DNA from: Macrotis lagotis
Lineage: Eukaryota; Chordata; Mammalia; Peramelemorphia; Peramelidae
Length of the DNA: 64,000 nt
Assembly: GCF_037893015.1 (NCBI RefSeq)
Contig: NC_133661.1
Span: forward strand, 181,328,508 to 181,392,507
Direction of reading: 5' to 3'
Notes under the pieces: model-generated
Seen by the model: only the letters and a program-made list of their open reading frames with translations
Databases searched by the model: none
Told to the model about the DNA's origin: nothing
Made by a program: the position numbers and the translations under genes
In this document: positions 33,501-44,104 of the stretch, in pieces
Layout of the letters: each line of letters starts with the position of its first letter
Position numbering within the stretch: position 1 is the first letter of the stretch

Positions 33501-36500
33501 AGTCTCAGCCACATTGGTGAAGAGTGTATTACTTTGGATTGTGGCCATAGCATTGGGATTTGTCTTTGCAGAAGTTCCAGGTGCCACACCAAAAAAGCCA
33601 TTTTCAGGGTTGATCGCTCGAAGGCGGCCTGGAAGAGAGGGGAGTGAGAAGAGGAGGTAAAAAGAGAGAAAAGTTGGAAGATGAGGTGAGGGAAAGGAGG
33701 ATGTTGAGAGCCCTCCCTCCCTCCCTGGCCCAAAGCCAAACATAATAACTGCAGGCGAAAGGGCTCTTGAACCTCCTGAGCAATACTGGCTTCTATGCTG
33801 TCTATAGGGCAGGGGTGATCCCTACCAGTGGCAGAAGGGAAGGCTGTTGATCCTATTTCCAGGACAGGTAAGAGATGGCTATCTTGATAGAAAAAAAGTG
33901 TATCTGTGGTATATGAGTGTGTGCAAGGCTTCTCACCATCACTGTCAAACTTCATCCAGGCAATGTCATCACCTACACATTCCACTTTCCAGCCAGGCAA
34001 GGTAGGCTGCATCATGGCAAGATTAGTTTTGCCACAGGCACTAGGGAAGGCAGCTGTTACATATCGTTTCTTCCCAGCAGGGTTTGTGATTCCCAGGATC
34101 TGAAGGGGAACAGGGGAGATATTCATAGACACATAACTAAGAGATAGAAGTTTTGTAGAAGCAAGAAAAAGGTCTGTGTCTAGTAGTTTTTAGAACTAAG
34201 AGGCAGTGGTTGCTTATGAGTTAATAGGGAAGAAGAGAGTTTGTTCATTAAATACCTGTTCCTCCCTGCCACTTGACTTCTGGGTAGGCAGGGAACTGGC
34301 CAGGGAGCAGCCAGGAGCTCAAGTAACCCATTAACAAAAGAGCAACCACAGAGAAGGGGACGGGGGTGGCTTTGGTTGGGACCAGTCAGGCACTTTCTAT
34401 TGCCCCTCCCTTAAAAACCAGCCCTCTTCATCCCCAGCCCCACCCTCACCAGCATGTGCTCAGCTAGCCAGCCCTCATCTCTGGCAAGCCGGGAAGCGAT
34501 GCGAAGGGCGAAGCACTTCTTGCCCAGAAGGGAATTACCACCATAGCCGCTGCCAAAGGAGATGATCTCCCGCTGGTCAGGCACATGACCAATCAGTGTT
34601 TTCTCAGGATTGCACGGCCACTGGTTCACCAGCTCCCCTGAGGACAATGGTTTATGGGGGCATCTGGCAAGGATATAAAGCTTCAAGGGGTTTTGGGATG
34701 GGTGATTTCCTTGAGGGATATTCTCTCCTCTTGGGCAGAAGGGGGCCTTAAAGGAAGGTTCTCATAAAGTGGGCATGGGGAGAATCTTTACTTTGGGACA
34801 GAATTTCAGTTTCCACTTTCAATAGATAGGGTCTTAAGGTCTTTCTTCTTTCAGGATGATGAGGTAATTCTAAGTGTTGATTCTCACCTTCCAGGGGCAA
34901 AGGTCGGCCCACAGAGTGCAGACACTTAACGAAGTCATTGTCCCCTAAGGCCTGAAGCACAGGCTTTCCAAGGCGGGTCATGATTCTCATGCTGGCCACC
35001 ACATAGGGGGAATCAGTGAGTTGAATACCCACACGAGATAAGGGGGACCCCACAGGGCCCATGCTGAATGGAAGTACGTACATGGTACGGCCTGGGGAAG
35101 GAAAGCTGGGTTAGAGATCCTGGCTTCAATCTTCCCCATCTCCCCATTCTTGCCTACGTCCCTCGCCCAGAGTTACCCCGCATGCAGCCAGGAAACCTCT
35201 CATCCACAGCTTTCTGAAACTGGGCTGGGGACATCCAGTTGCCCAGCTGTCCACGGACTCCCTCAGCTGGCATGGGCACTGTGTCCCTCTGAGACTCTGT
35301 CACAATCACTGTCTTGCTTTCTACTCGGGCCACATCCTTGGGATCAGTTCGAGCCAGCCAACTGGGAAGGGGATACCAGGAAAAGAGCGGTCACTCAGGG
35401 ACTGAGAGGCAGCAGTCCCAAAGCATCCCTTTCCTCCTCTTCCCATTTATTCAGGGTCTACAGTGTATGCCAGTTCTCTCCCTAGACTCTAGTCTTCCTC
35501 TTCCCATTGGATTTTAATCACTCTGGTCTAGGGGTTCTTTACCTTTTTTCTGGGTCTTAGACCCTTCTGGCAGTCTAGTGAAGCTTAAAAGACTTTCTCA
35601 GTACAATCTTTTCAAATATTTTATATTTATAAAATATATAAGATAACAAAAGAAACCAATTATTGAAATGGAAATGTTAACCTTTCCCTTCCAAGTTCAC
35701 AGTGCCCCTTAAATCTATCAGGTTCATAGATCCTAGGTTAGTAGTTTAGACCATGTCCAATCTTTGGTTTGGTTTTTCCATATACCCAGTACTACTGTGG
35801 CTGCCTCTACCCTAAACAGAAAGTACCCAAGTTGGTAATCTAAAACTCAAAAACCTTGATTTGCATGTTCTTCATTATAGAAATGAAGATATTCCTCCAG
35901 CCCATTATTCTTTCCTTCCAGGATTCCCCATCTGTTAAGTTTTCATTGGATTGGATCTGCTAAGATAGAACTGTGGTTTGTCTTTGCCTTTATGTACTCA
36001 GATTGGCTTGTCTCAGCACCTCAGCTACTTAGCCATCAAACTCACCAATTGTCATACTTAGAGAGTTTTCGGATAAGGCCTTCACGTTCCAGCATGGCCA
36101 ATATGGCATCATTTTCTGCCTCACCACCATCACAGATATGGATGCCTTCTGGTTGACACAAGCGGGCACTTCGTTCCACAAAGTCCCTCACCTTAGCTGG
36201 AAGCTGACCCAAATCTCCACTGGTTACCCGTAATGCATGGTTGCCCCGACTTGGGGCATAACCCCAGGGGCATAAACCATGCCAACTCAACCTGAGAGAG
36301 AGAGAGAGAGAGAGAGAAAGGATATTGATGACCAGAGTGGACTCTATGGTGGGAGATGTGGGGAAGAGGAAATAAGCACACGATAGTATACTGGAGCATA
36401 TCTGTATATGTTGAACTACGAAGAGAGTATTTGTGCTATCCCAGAGGATGATTTGGCATGGGTTTAGGTTGTGTGTGGGTTGTGTGCTATAATAAAAACA

Positions 36501-39500
36501 GCAAAATCCCCCTAAAATTAAAAATAAATAAAAAATAAAAGCAGCTCTTGATATTCACCTTCATCACATGCCAAAAGACTGGGTTTGAGTCTTGGTTCTG
36601 CCATTTAATAACTTTGTGATGTTGGACAAGTCACTAAATCTTTCAGAACCTCAATTTCTTTAGCTACAAAATGGAGCTGCTACTTGAACTATCTGTCCAT
36701 ATGATTGTTGTAGTAATCAAATGAGATGAGAGGCAGTGTCTATAGTCTCAGAGTGTAAGCTAGAGAGCAAATGCCCATCCACATAGAGAAAGCTTAAGTC
36801 AACGAAATTACACGTCAAAAACAACACAAAACACATGAGGGTGTTATATAACATCTGAAATACAATGTAAATCTAAACTATTCTTACCTTTACATTGTAT
36901 GCTCCCTGAGATCATGGGAGTGGTGTATTGTTTCATCTTCATATATAATAATGTATCTTATTTTATTTAGGTTTTTTTTGACTTACCCAAGGTCACACAG
37001 GTAATTATTAAGTGTCTGAGGACAAATTTTAACTCAGGTCCTCCTGACTTCAGGGCTGGTGCTCTATTAATTTGTACCACCCAGCTACCCCAAGAATGCA
37101 TTTTATAATGGAACCTTTAGGGATAATCTATCTGGGTGATAAGGGAGTCATGCTCCAGTAACCATGGGAAAATAGTCATGTGAGTGTCTGAGTATATTTG
37201 CTGATTGGGCAGCTTTGGTTTTATGACAGAATATGTGTGTCCCCTTCCTTTTCTCCAATCACTCCTTTAATTAGACCCTCATCACCTCTTGTCTTTTACT
37301 ACTCTAAGAATCTTTTCACTAGCTTCCCTAACTCCAGCTTCTCCCTCTCCATCTTCAGTCCATACTATACCCAGTTGCCAAAACTGTCCTCCAAATGCAT
37401 AGGTCTGACCATGTCACTCCCCTCCAACCTCAGAAAACTCGGTTTGGAACTTTGCTCTCACCTGGGCTCTGGCCTAGACCTGCAATTTCTCTAGTACAAG
37501 GAATACCTTCTCTGCAATTTATACACAGTCCCAGGGATGAGACACTGAGAGATTAAGTGATGGCCAGAGCCAGTTTCTGTCATGCTTGTCTCTTCCTGGT
37601 AAACCACTTGTCTACACTAGAAAAAACTCCATAAATGAGCATTGAGTCTCCCTACCTCAACCTCTCCATAGGACTCCAAGCTATGTTTCCAGCTGTATTT
37701 CCCATCACATTCCAAGTCAAAGTCACAGTGGATCACTAGCTATTACCTGCATCTGTCCTGCCATCTCCAAACAATAGTTCCACATTTCCCCCAGGATTTG
37801 CCCTGGTGATCTCACACCCTGGGAACATACTTCTTACTTATCTCCTTTTCAGTCTACTTTCTTTTCCTTCACTGTTTGGCCTTCATTTCCTTTTTTTCTT
37901 TTTCTTTTTCTTTTTTTGTGTGTGTCCTTCATTTTCAAAGAAGACCATGGCATCAAGCATGTGAAGTGGATTTGACTGAGGGGAGGCTGTGCTGAATCAC
38001 CAGTCGCACATTCTCCTCCAGAGTCATCCAGGTCCAGTGGCCAGACATGAATCAGGATGATTGGAGATAGCCCTGGATGTGAGGTAATCAGGGCTAAGTG
38101 ACATGTCCAAGGTCAAATAGCTAGTAAGAATCAAAGTGGTTGAGGCCAGATTTGAACTTCAGTCCTCCTGACTCCACGGTCAGTGCTCTATCCACTTGGC
38201 CACTAGGTCTGTCTCTTTCTCTTCACCTTTTCTTAGACCACTTTTTCTGGATCTCTTTCTTTCCCCATCACAGCCTACCTCATACTTACCTATGACTCTA
38301 TCCTATCACTCTAGCACACTGAGGGAGGAGACTGTAACTTTTATCTGTAACCCCTTGACTTAAAACACAAGGACCAGAAATCACCAGAGATTACCTAGCT
38401 TTTTAGCACCAGATTCGGAATGCTTTACAAATATATCTTCACAACTCTGGGAAGTAGGGGCTATTATTATTTCCATTTTTAGAGAGGAGGAAATTGAGGC
38501 AAACAGGGTTAATTAAGTGGCTTGCTCAGTCACACAGCTAGTGTCTGAGGTTGGATTTGAACTCCAAGCCAGACATTTTATCCACTGCCTCATCTAAGTT
38601 TAATTCCAGTCTTAGACAATAGCTGTGTGAGCCTAGACAAGTCATTTAACTACTTCTGCTTCAGCTTCCTCACCTGTAAAATGAGATGGAGAAGAAAATA
38701 GCAAACTACTCCAGTACCTTTGCCAAGAAAAACCCAATTGGAGTCCCAGAGAGTCAGATATGATTGATATGACACCACCACTACTTCCTGACTCCAGGTC
38801 CAGTGCTCTGCCCACTACTCCCAGCACACCACTGGGCTTATAAATTTGATGCAGGCTGCTTTGACAAATTTACGTCACTAGCCACAACGGTAATTAAGAG
38901 GCCATCCTTATATTGGTAATTTATCTAGTATTAATGTATTTGTTTCTTTTTAAATGTTATTTTTCATGTACTTATCTTCTGCCTTCAAAACTATATTGTA
39001 TGTAACTTTTGCTAGTAGAGACAGAATTATCTTAAGCACCCCCTGTTCCTCTAAAATGCAGTTTCTAGAATGGTTAACACCTCAATAAGATACTACTGAC
39101 AAGCTGGGGAGCTGGCACTCTGCACACACTGCTTCTGAAAACTTTCCCTACACCAGAGGAGCACACTGGCCATTCCAGTCACTGTTACTAGTTTCAACAA
39201 GAGGGAAAGAAGTTCTGCCATCTGGCAGACTTGAAAGAACTATTTACAAGGCAGACTTGGGCAAGAACTGATATTTCTGTCCTATGTTGACCAACACCAC
39301 CTCTCTTACCTTGACCCTGCCCTTCCAGATTCTGGGGGATTGGGGGGGGGAGGGAAGAGGGGGTTAATTCTGATTGGCCTGAACCCAGGGTGGGGCAGCC
39401 CTGAAAGAACAAAGGCCAAGAAAATGAAGCTGCCCTCCTCCCACAGACCTAGAACCACCTCCAAACACACATGACTGGCACTTTGGAATCAACTTCCACC

Positions 39501-40377
39501 CCCTGTATCTGTCTGGGAGAGGCACCCCTTTAGAGGTTTGTAGATGTGATGTCTGGAGACTATAATAAGTGTCTGGAGACAGTTGACAAATGATCCCAGG
39601 AAAGCACCTGTCCTCCTGGGCCCCCTCCCCCCCTCTGAAATGGCTTTCAGAGGTAAGACCAGACTGGGGTGAGGAAGTAGACTGACTGGCCATGTGGTCA
39701 AGGCTGGATCAGAGCCAGAGCAGCCAAGGGATGAGGCAGGGCAGACTCCTGCCGCCCTCTTTGGAAGGCATCTCTCTCTGAGTCTTATCCTAGGTGCTGC
39801 TGAAATACAGGGCGCTGAACATGGTCTTGTGGGGCGCCTTATCTTGGAAAGTTTATCATCAAGTGCCCTGAGCTTCCTCTTCTCCGGAGACCGACCCGGG
39901 CTGGCTGTGGAGAGCGGGCCCGGGAGAGGCGGGTGTGGGTGGGCGCTGGATGGAGCCGGGGGTCCAGGGCCAGGAAGGGGAGGAGGCGGGCCCCGGAGGC
40001 GCAGCTTGCCCTGCCCGCTCCCGGGGGTGGCCGGGCTCTGTGCCAGGCGCCGCTCCCGGGGGATGCGTGTTTACCGCTTGCATCGGCTCTTCTCCCTGGC
40101 CCCCGCCCCCCAGGCCCCCCGGGCGGGCCCGGACCTTCCCGACGGAGCCCAGCTTGAGCGGGAGAGAAGCGCGAGCGGAGGCGCACGTGCGGCGGGCGGC
40201 GGGGCGGGAGAAGTCCGGGCAGTCGGGGCTCCCGCGGGCCAGGAAAAGGCGGGGAGCCCCGAAGGGGGCTGGCAGCGGGGCCGGAGCGGCCCTGGTGGGG
40301 GAGGATGGGGGGCTTTGGGAGAGGCCGGGGAGGCGGCCCTTCACTCACCGCAGGCAGGGGCGACACAGAGAGGCCAT
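30515..40377 (-). CDS. PCK2: PCK2, mitochondrial phosphoenolpyruvate carboxykinase (GTP)
   Basis: Ten coding exons in transcript order: 40377-40349, 36291-36046, 35361-35177, 35091-34888, 34637-34450, 34099-33937, 33628-33410, 31783-31646, 31348-31253 and 30969-30515 (TAA). They join in phase to exactly 640 aa, the human length. Exon 1 codes only [10 protein letters not shown] in the CpG island. With exon 2 it forms an arginine-rich mitochondrial presequence. The enzyme makes PEP from oxaloacetate and GTP in the matrix. Visible motifs are [13 protein letters not shown] (residues about 302-314, P-loop with the reactive Cys), [10 protein letters not shown] (kinase-2), GGVYWEG and the mobile lid [17 protein letters not shown]. 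The C terminus is ALEGRVQKM. Nothing is missing. Intron 1 (4.06 kb) is full of repeats. No canonical poly(A) signal was found within about 200 nt of the stop. Confidence 0.97.
31800..33130. other. PCK2 intron, unique sequence
   Basis: Interior of the intron between PCK2 exons 7 and 8. No repeats or extra exons were recognised. Confidence 0.5.
33130..33322 (+). mobile_element. MAR1-like CORE-SINE
   Basis: Sense copy with TTTCCTCATCTGTAAGATGAG and TTTGCCAAGAAAACCCCAAA, ending in GACTGAACAACAA. It lies in a PCK2 intron, antisense to the gene. Confidence 0.8.
35528..35748 (+). repeat. Short inverted-repeat DNA transposon (MITE-like)
   Basis: Begins AGGGGTTCTTTACC and ends GATCCTAGGTTAGTAGTTT. 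It shares GGCAGTCTAGTGAAGC with the copy at 16362-16553 and is the most complete of the three copies. Confidence 0.55.
36294..36317 (+). repeat. (GA)n microsatellite at the PCK2 exon 2 acceptor
   Basis: About 12 GA units directly next to the 3' splice site. On the PCK2 strand the repeat reads CTCTCT...CAG and is itself the polypyrimidine tract of intron 1. Confidence 0.95.
36966..37091 (-). mobile_element. WSINE1-like SINE, degraded
   Basis: Reverse-strand copy with internal losses, ending at CCACCCAGCTACCCC. It lies in PCK2 intron 1. Confidence 0.8.
37230..38370 (+). repeat. LINE-2 fragments interrupted by a SINE
   Basis: The L2 3' region order is visible: 'CTAACTCCAGCTTCTCCCTC', 'CTGACCATGTCACTCCCCT', then later 'TCTCCTTTTCAGTCTAC' and further pieces after the SINE at 37918-38212. 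Old and diverged. Confidence 0.5.
37918..38212 (-). mobile_element. tRNA-type SINE with a 'GAAAATGAAGGAC' tail
   Basis: Reverse copy. The plus strand begins TCCTTCATTTTCAAAGAAGA and ends with a tRNA-like head (GACTCCACGGTCAGTGCTC). Related copies are at 49685-49990 (+) and 52108-52330 (-). It is a different family from WSINE1 and MAR1. Confidence 0.65.
38440..38600 (-). repeat. MIR-type SINE fragment
   Basis: Reverse-strand core with GAGGAAATTGAGGCAAACAG and TCACACAGCTAGTG. Confidence 0.6.
38600..38790 (+). mobile_element. MAR1-like CORE-SINE
   Basis: Sense copy lacking part of the head, with CACCTGTAAAATGAGATGGAG and ACCTTTGCCAAGAAAAACCC. Confidence 0.75.
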
Positions 40378-40484
40378 GGGGCCGGAGCGGAGCGCACGCG
40401 GCACACGGAGCGGACCGGGGCGGGCAGGGGTGGTGGCGGGAGCCGGAACCAGGGCGGGAGCGGCTTAAGAGGGAGCCAGGGGGC

Positions 40485-40526
40485 GGGGCCGGGGCCGGGG
40501 CCGGGGCCGGGGCCGGGGCCGGGGCC
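40485..40526 (+). repeat. (GGGGCC)7 hexanucleotide repeat
   Basis: Seven perfect tandem GGGGCC units, about 110 bp upstream of the PCK2 start codon. They read GGCCCC on the PCK2 strand. Confidence 0.97.
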
Positions 40527-40700
40527 GGGGGGAGGGCTCGGCGGGCCGCTCTGCCCGTTACCTGGCCCGCACCCAGGCCCGCCGGCCGGCCCCCGCCCCA
40601 TCGCCGCCGGCCCAGCGCCCTCCCCATTGGCCCGCGGCCCCGGCTCGCGCGCTGCCTGGACCCACCCCGCGACTGCGGCCACGCCCCCCCCCCCCCCGCC

Positions 40701-40709
40701 TGATGTAAC
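40701..40709 (+). promoter_or_regulatory. PCK2: CARE/ATF4-type element TGATGTAAC
   Basis: Fits the C/EBP-ATF composite consensus TGATGNAAN, about 325 bp upstream of the PCK2 ATG. PCK2 is a known ATF4 target in amino-acid and ER stress. Function here is inferred. Confidence 0.45.
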
Positions 40710-41387
40710 TGGGGAGCGCCCTTGCCTCCCGCCGCAAGCTCCCAGAGATGGGCGGGAGGACCCCAAGGTGGACGTCCGGACCCCCGGAGACCGTGTCCTC
40801 CAGGCTCGGAGCTGACAGCAGCTCTAAAGAGCATCCTGCCCGGCTCCCTTTCTGTTACAGTTGGGGAAACTGAGGCCCAGAGCGGCCCTGAGGTTTTCGG
40901 GAGCCTGTCCGGAGCTCCTCGGGGCCTCGGACTTCAGTGCTCCCACCATACGTGCCCCCTGGGCTCCCCTGCCTTTGCAGGGTTACAGATGCACGTTCCT
41001 GACCCCTCCTCACAGCTCGGTGCAGAGCCAGAGCGACCCTCTGCTGCTGCCCTGCCTCCCCGGCCCCGTCCTCGGGACGGGCTTCTCAGAGGCCCCGAGG
41101 AAGCAGCTCCCCGGAAAGCCTGCGTGGATTTCCTCAGTGGCACATTTCCTCCTCCCAGGAAAGTCCTTCGAACATCCTTTACAACACTCTTTCCTTGGGT
41201 CTTTTGCTTCTCTTCTTGGGTCTCCTCCTATTTCCTTGACTTGTTCGTTTCAGCCTCCTTTATCATCCTTGGTACACCCCAAAGTTCTGTGGGTGTACCC
41301 CAAAGCTCTGTCCTGGATCCTCCTTTTTTCTCTTTACCTCTTCCCACTTGAATACATATTAACTCTCTGAGAGTTACTTATCTTCAG

Positions 41388-41391
<4 letters not shown>

Positions 41392-41449
<58 letters not shown>
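41392..41449 (+). repeat. (CT)n microsatellite
   Basis: About 28 uninterrupted CT units. Confidence 0.97.
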
Positions 41450-41451
<2 letters not shown>

Positions 41452-41612
41452 GATCTCCCTTCTCACGTCATTAACTGCCAATTGGGTATTTAAACAAATG
41501 TCCTAGGGGCATCTCAAATTCAAGGTACCTAAGAGAGAGAGAGAGACCTCATTATCTTTCTTTCAAAGCTCATTCCTCTTCTAACTTTCCCTGTTCCCTT
41601 CAAGGACGGTAA

Positions 41613-42035
41613 AGACTGTTGTGATTTTTGTCTTTGAATCACAGTGTCTGCTTATTGAATTATAGCGGAAAGACAGTTGGACTTGGTTACTAAGCTGTAA
41701 GGCCAAGAGTAAGACACTTAAACTTTTTAAGCCTCAGTTTCATTTTCTGTAAATTTAGGCTAATATAATATTTAGTCCTTAACTCACAAAGTTGAATTGA
41801 GAATCAAATCATACAGGTAAAGTTCTTTGTAGGCCTTAAAGCAGCAAAAAAAAAAAAAAAAAAAAAAAGATCATTATTATCCTTCAAATATCCAAGATTC
41901 TCCAATAATTTATAAATTAATCTATTATTATTATAGCATTCTCTATTATATCCAAGTCATTCTCTATTATCCCCAAAGAAGAATCAAACATATGAGCCAA
42001 AGCACAATGAGGAGGTTCATGGTAAGAAGAAAAAT
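41613..42035 (+). repeat. Local duplication, copy 1
   Basis: Contains an L2 3' end, a MIR-type piece and flanking non-repeat sequence in the same order as copy 2 at 43355-43962. An A-rich run at about 41846-41868 is private to this copy. Shared phrases include CACTTAAACTTTTTAAGCC, GATTCTCCAATAATTT and CCAAAGAAGAATCAAA. Confidence 0.75.
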
Positions 42036-42049
42036 GTCTCCTATATCAC

Positions 42050-42900
42050 CCTCCTAGTTCTTCACATTTTGCATCCTTAGTGTCTTTCTTGAATCCTCAC
42101 AGGTAATCACCAGTTATATAGAATCATTAACAAATTTTGACATTTCTTCCTTCACAAAGCCTCTCACATGTATTCCATCTTCCCTATCTACCTTCTCTGA
42201 CAGCTCCTACCTAGTTCAGGCCCTTATCACCTATTCTCTTGGTTGTTGTTGAGTCATTTCAGTCTGTCTTGATTCTTTGTAATCCCTTTTTGGGCTTTTC
42301 TCTGAGAAGATCCTGGAGTAATTTGCCACTTCCTTTCCCAGCTTCTTTTACAGATGAGCATATTGAGGCAAACAGGGTCTAGTGACTTGCTCTGGGTCAT
42401 ACAGCTAGTAAGTGAGGTCAGATTTGAACTCAGGTCTTCCTGACTTCAGGCCTGAGGCTCTATCTGTCCATTGCCTGAATTATATAGTCCCTTAATTAAC
42501 TTCCCTGTCTCAAAACTCTTTTTATTCTAAATCACACACCTGCCAAAAATTTTCCTAAATAGAAATCTGATCACATCACTTTCCTGCTCCATAAACTCAA
42601 GTGGGTGCCAATTATCTCTTGAATTGAAAACAAAATTTTCTGCTACTGTACCTCAGTGTACCTTTCCATCCTTATTAAACACTACTCCTTTCAGTCCAAC
42701 TGGCCTCAATGTTTCTCATGTATATTAATCCATTTCCAGTAACTAGATTTTTGCACTGTAATATACACCCTTTCCACCTCTATCTCTTAGAATCCTTAGT
42801 TTCATACTTTTCAGCTCAACAATCACCTTCTACATGAGATGTGTCCTTATCTCTCCACTACTAACAGTTGAAGATTCCTCCTCCAATCATTTTTTTTCAA
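42050..42900 (+). repeat. LINE-2 fragment with a nested MAR1
   Basis: L2-like order (CAGCTCCTACCTAGTTCAGG, CTGATCACATCACTTTCCTG, TGGGTGCCAATTATC) interrupted by the reverse MAR1 at 42240-42478. Confidence 0.55.
42240..42478 (-). mobile_element. MAR1-like CORE-SINE nested in L2
   Basis: Reverse copy from GTTGTTGTTGAGTCATTTC to the tRNA-like head GACTTCAGGCCTGAGGCTC. Confidence 0.75.
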
Positions 42901-42991
42901 TTTATGTGTGTGTGGTCTGATAAAATGTTAGTACTCTTTACCTTATTTCACTTTTATTTATTTCATTTTTTATGTTATTTTGGAACCAGGG

Positions 42992-43200
42992 TGGGCCTGT
43001 CATGAGATGCTTATTACCCTCAGCGATCCGAGCAACCACTCATTCTAGTTAATTTATCCTTTTGTGATCTGACCACAAATCTCAAAGAACAAGACAAGGA
43101 TAACAGGAGCCCAGAATCCTGTTCAGGGTAGTTTCCTTCACAAGGTAAGATTCCAGGGTGGGGACTTAGGGTGTAGATCAACTAAATGAATGAAAATATT
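42992..43200. repeat. Unidentified dispersed repeat, copy A
   Basis: Shares GGTAAGAT, CCAGGGTGG, ATCCTTTTGTGATCTGA-type and AGATGCTT phrases in order with 45525-45745. The family was not recognised. Confidence 0.5.
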
Positions 43201-43354
43201 TTTAAGATAATTAATTAGATAAATTAGCAACACACATAAATATAGACATCCATATACGTATATATGTACATATACACATACATAAATATACATACTCACT
43301 CTTACACTTCTCTGGACATATTGTTTTTCCTAATAGAATGTAAGCTGCCTGAGG

Positions 43355-43962
43355 ATAAGGACTGTTTTGATTTTTTTTTTTTTGTCTTTGAATCACAGTG
43401 TCTTGGAAAGCATTCAATACATGCTTATTGAATGGAATAGTGGAAAGAGAGTTGGACTTAGTTACTAGCCATAAGACCAAGGGTAAGACACTTAAACTTT
43501 TTAAGCCTCAGTTTCATTTTCTTTTTTTTTTTTTTAGGCTTTTGCAAGGTAATTAGGGTTAAGTGGCTTGCCCAGGGCCACACAGCTAGGTAATTATTAA
43601 GTGTCTGAGGCCGGATTTGAACTCAGGTACTCCTGATTCCAGGGCTGGTGCTCTATCCACTGTGCCACCTAGCCGCCCCTCAGTTTCATTTTCTGTAAAT
43701 TTAGGTTAGTAATATTTAGTCCTTAACTCACGAAGTTGTGAGGATCAAATTAGATAATGTAAAATACTTTGTGGACCTTAAAGCATCAAAAAAGGTCATT
43801 TATCATTTTATCATACAAATGTCCAGGATTCTCCAATAATTTCCAAATTATTCCATTATTTTTATGTCATTTGCTATTATATCCAAAGAAGAATCAAAGT
43901 CTGAAGAATCAAACTTCTACATGAACTAAAGCACAAAGAGGGAGGTGCATGGTAAGAAAAAA
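43355..43962 (+). repeat. Local duplication, copy 2, with a SINE insertion
   Basis: Direct repeat of 41613-42035, with the SINE 43523-43677 inserted inside. Copy 2 keeps about 20 bases (CTTGGAAAGCATTCAATAC) that copy 1 has lost. Confidence 0.75.
43523..43677 (-). mobile_element. WSINE1-like SINE with a 17-bp target duplication
   Basis: Reverse-strand copy. Perfect flanks CCTCAGTTTCATTTTCT lie at 43506-43522 and 43678-43694. It is absent from the paralogous site in copy 1 (about 41734), so it is younger than the duplication. Confidence 0.93.
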
Positions 43963-44104
43963 GAACCTATACCATATTACCAAAAACTTGCCATGATTCC
44001 ATTTAGATAGAAGATATGTGATCATAAATGAAGGGGAGTTGGTCCTGTAGGGAAAATATGAGTTAAGAAATCAACAGTGTGAGTGCTGTGTGGTACCAAA
44101 GAAA

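Larger units (their letters stand above)
39860..40830. promoter_or_regulatory. PCK2: PCK2 CpG-island promoter
   Basis: GC-rich island containing exon 1 (40349-40377). It has GC boxes, a seven-unit GGGGCC array upstream of the ATG (40485-40526), reverse CCAAT at 40625-40629 (ATTGG), a C14 run near 40685-40698 and an ATF4/CARE-like site TGATGTAAC at 40701-40709. No TATA box is clear. Confidence 0.7.

Noticed and set aside
39694-40834. Open frames of 373 and 331 codons on both strands
   Set aside because: They cover the PCK2 promoter island and the GGGGCC array. The only supported coding piece is the 29-bp exon 1 of PCK2 in another frame.
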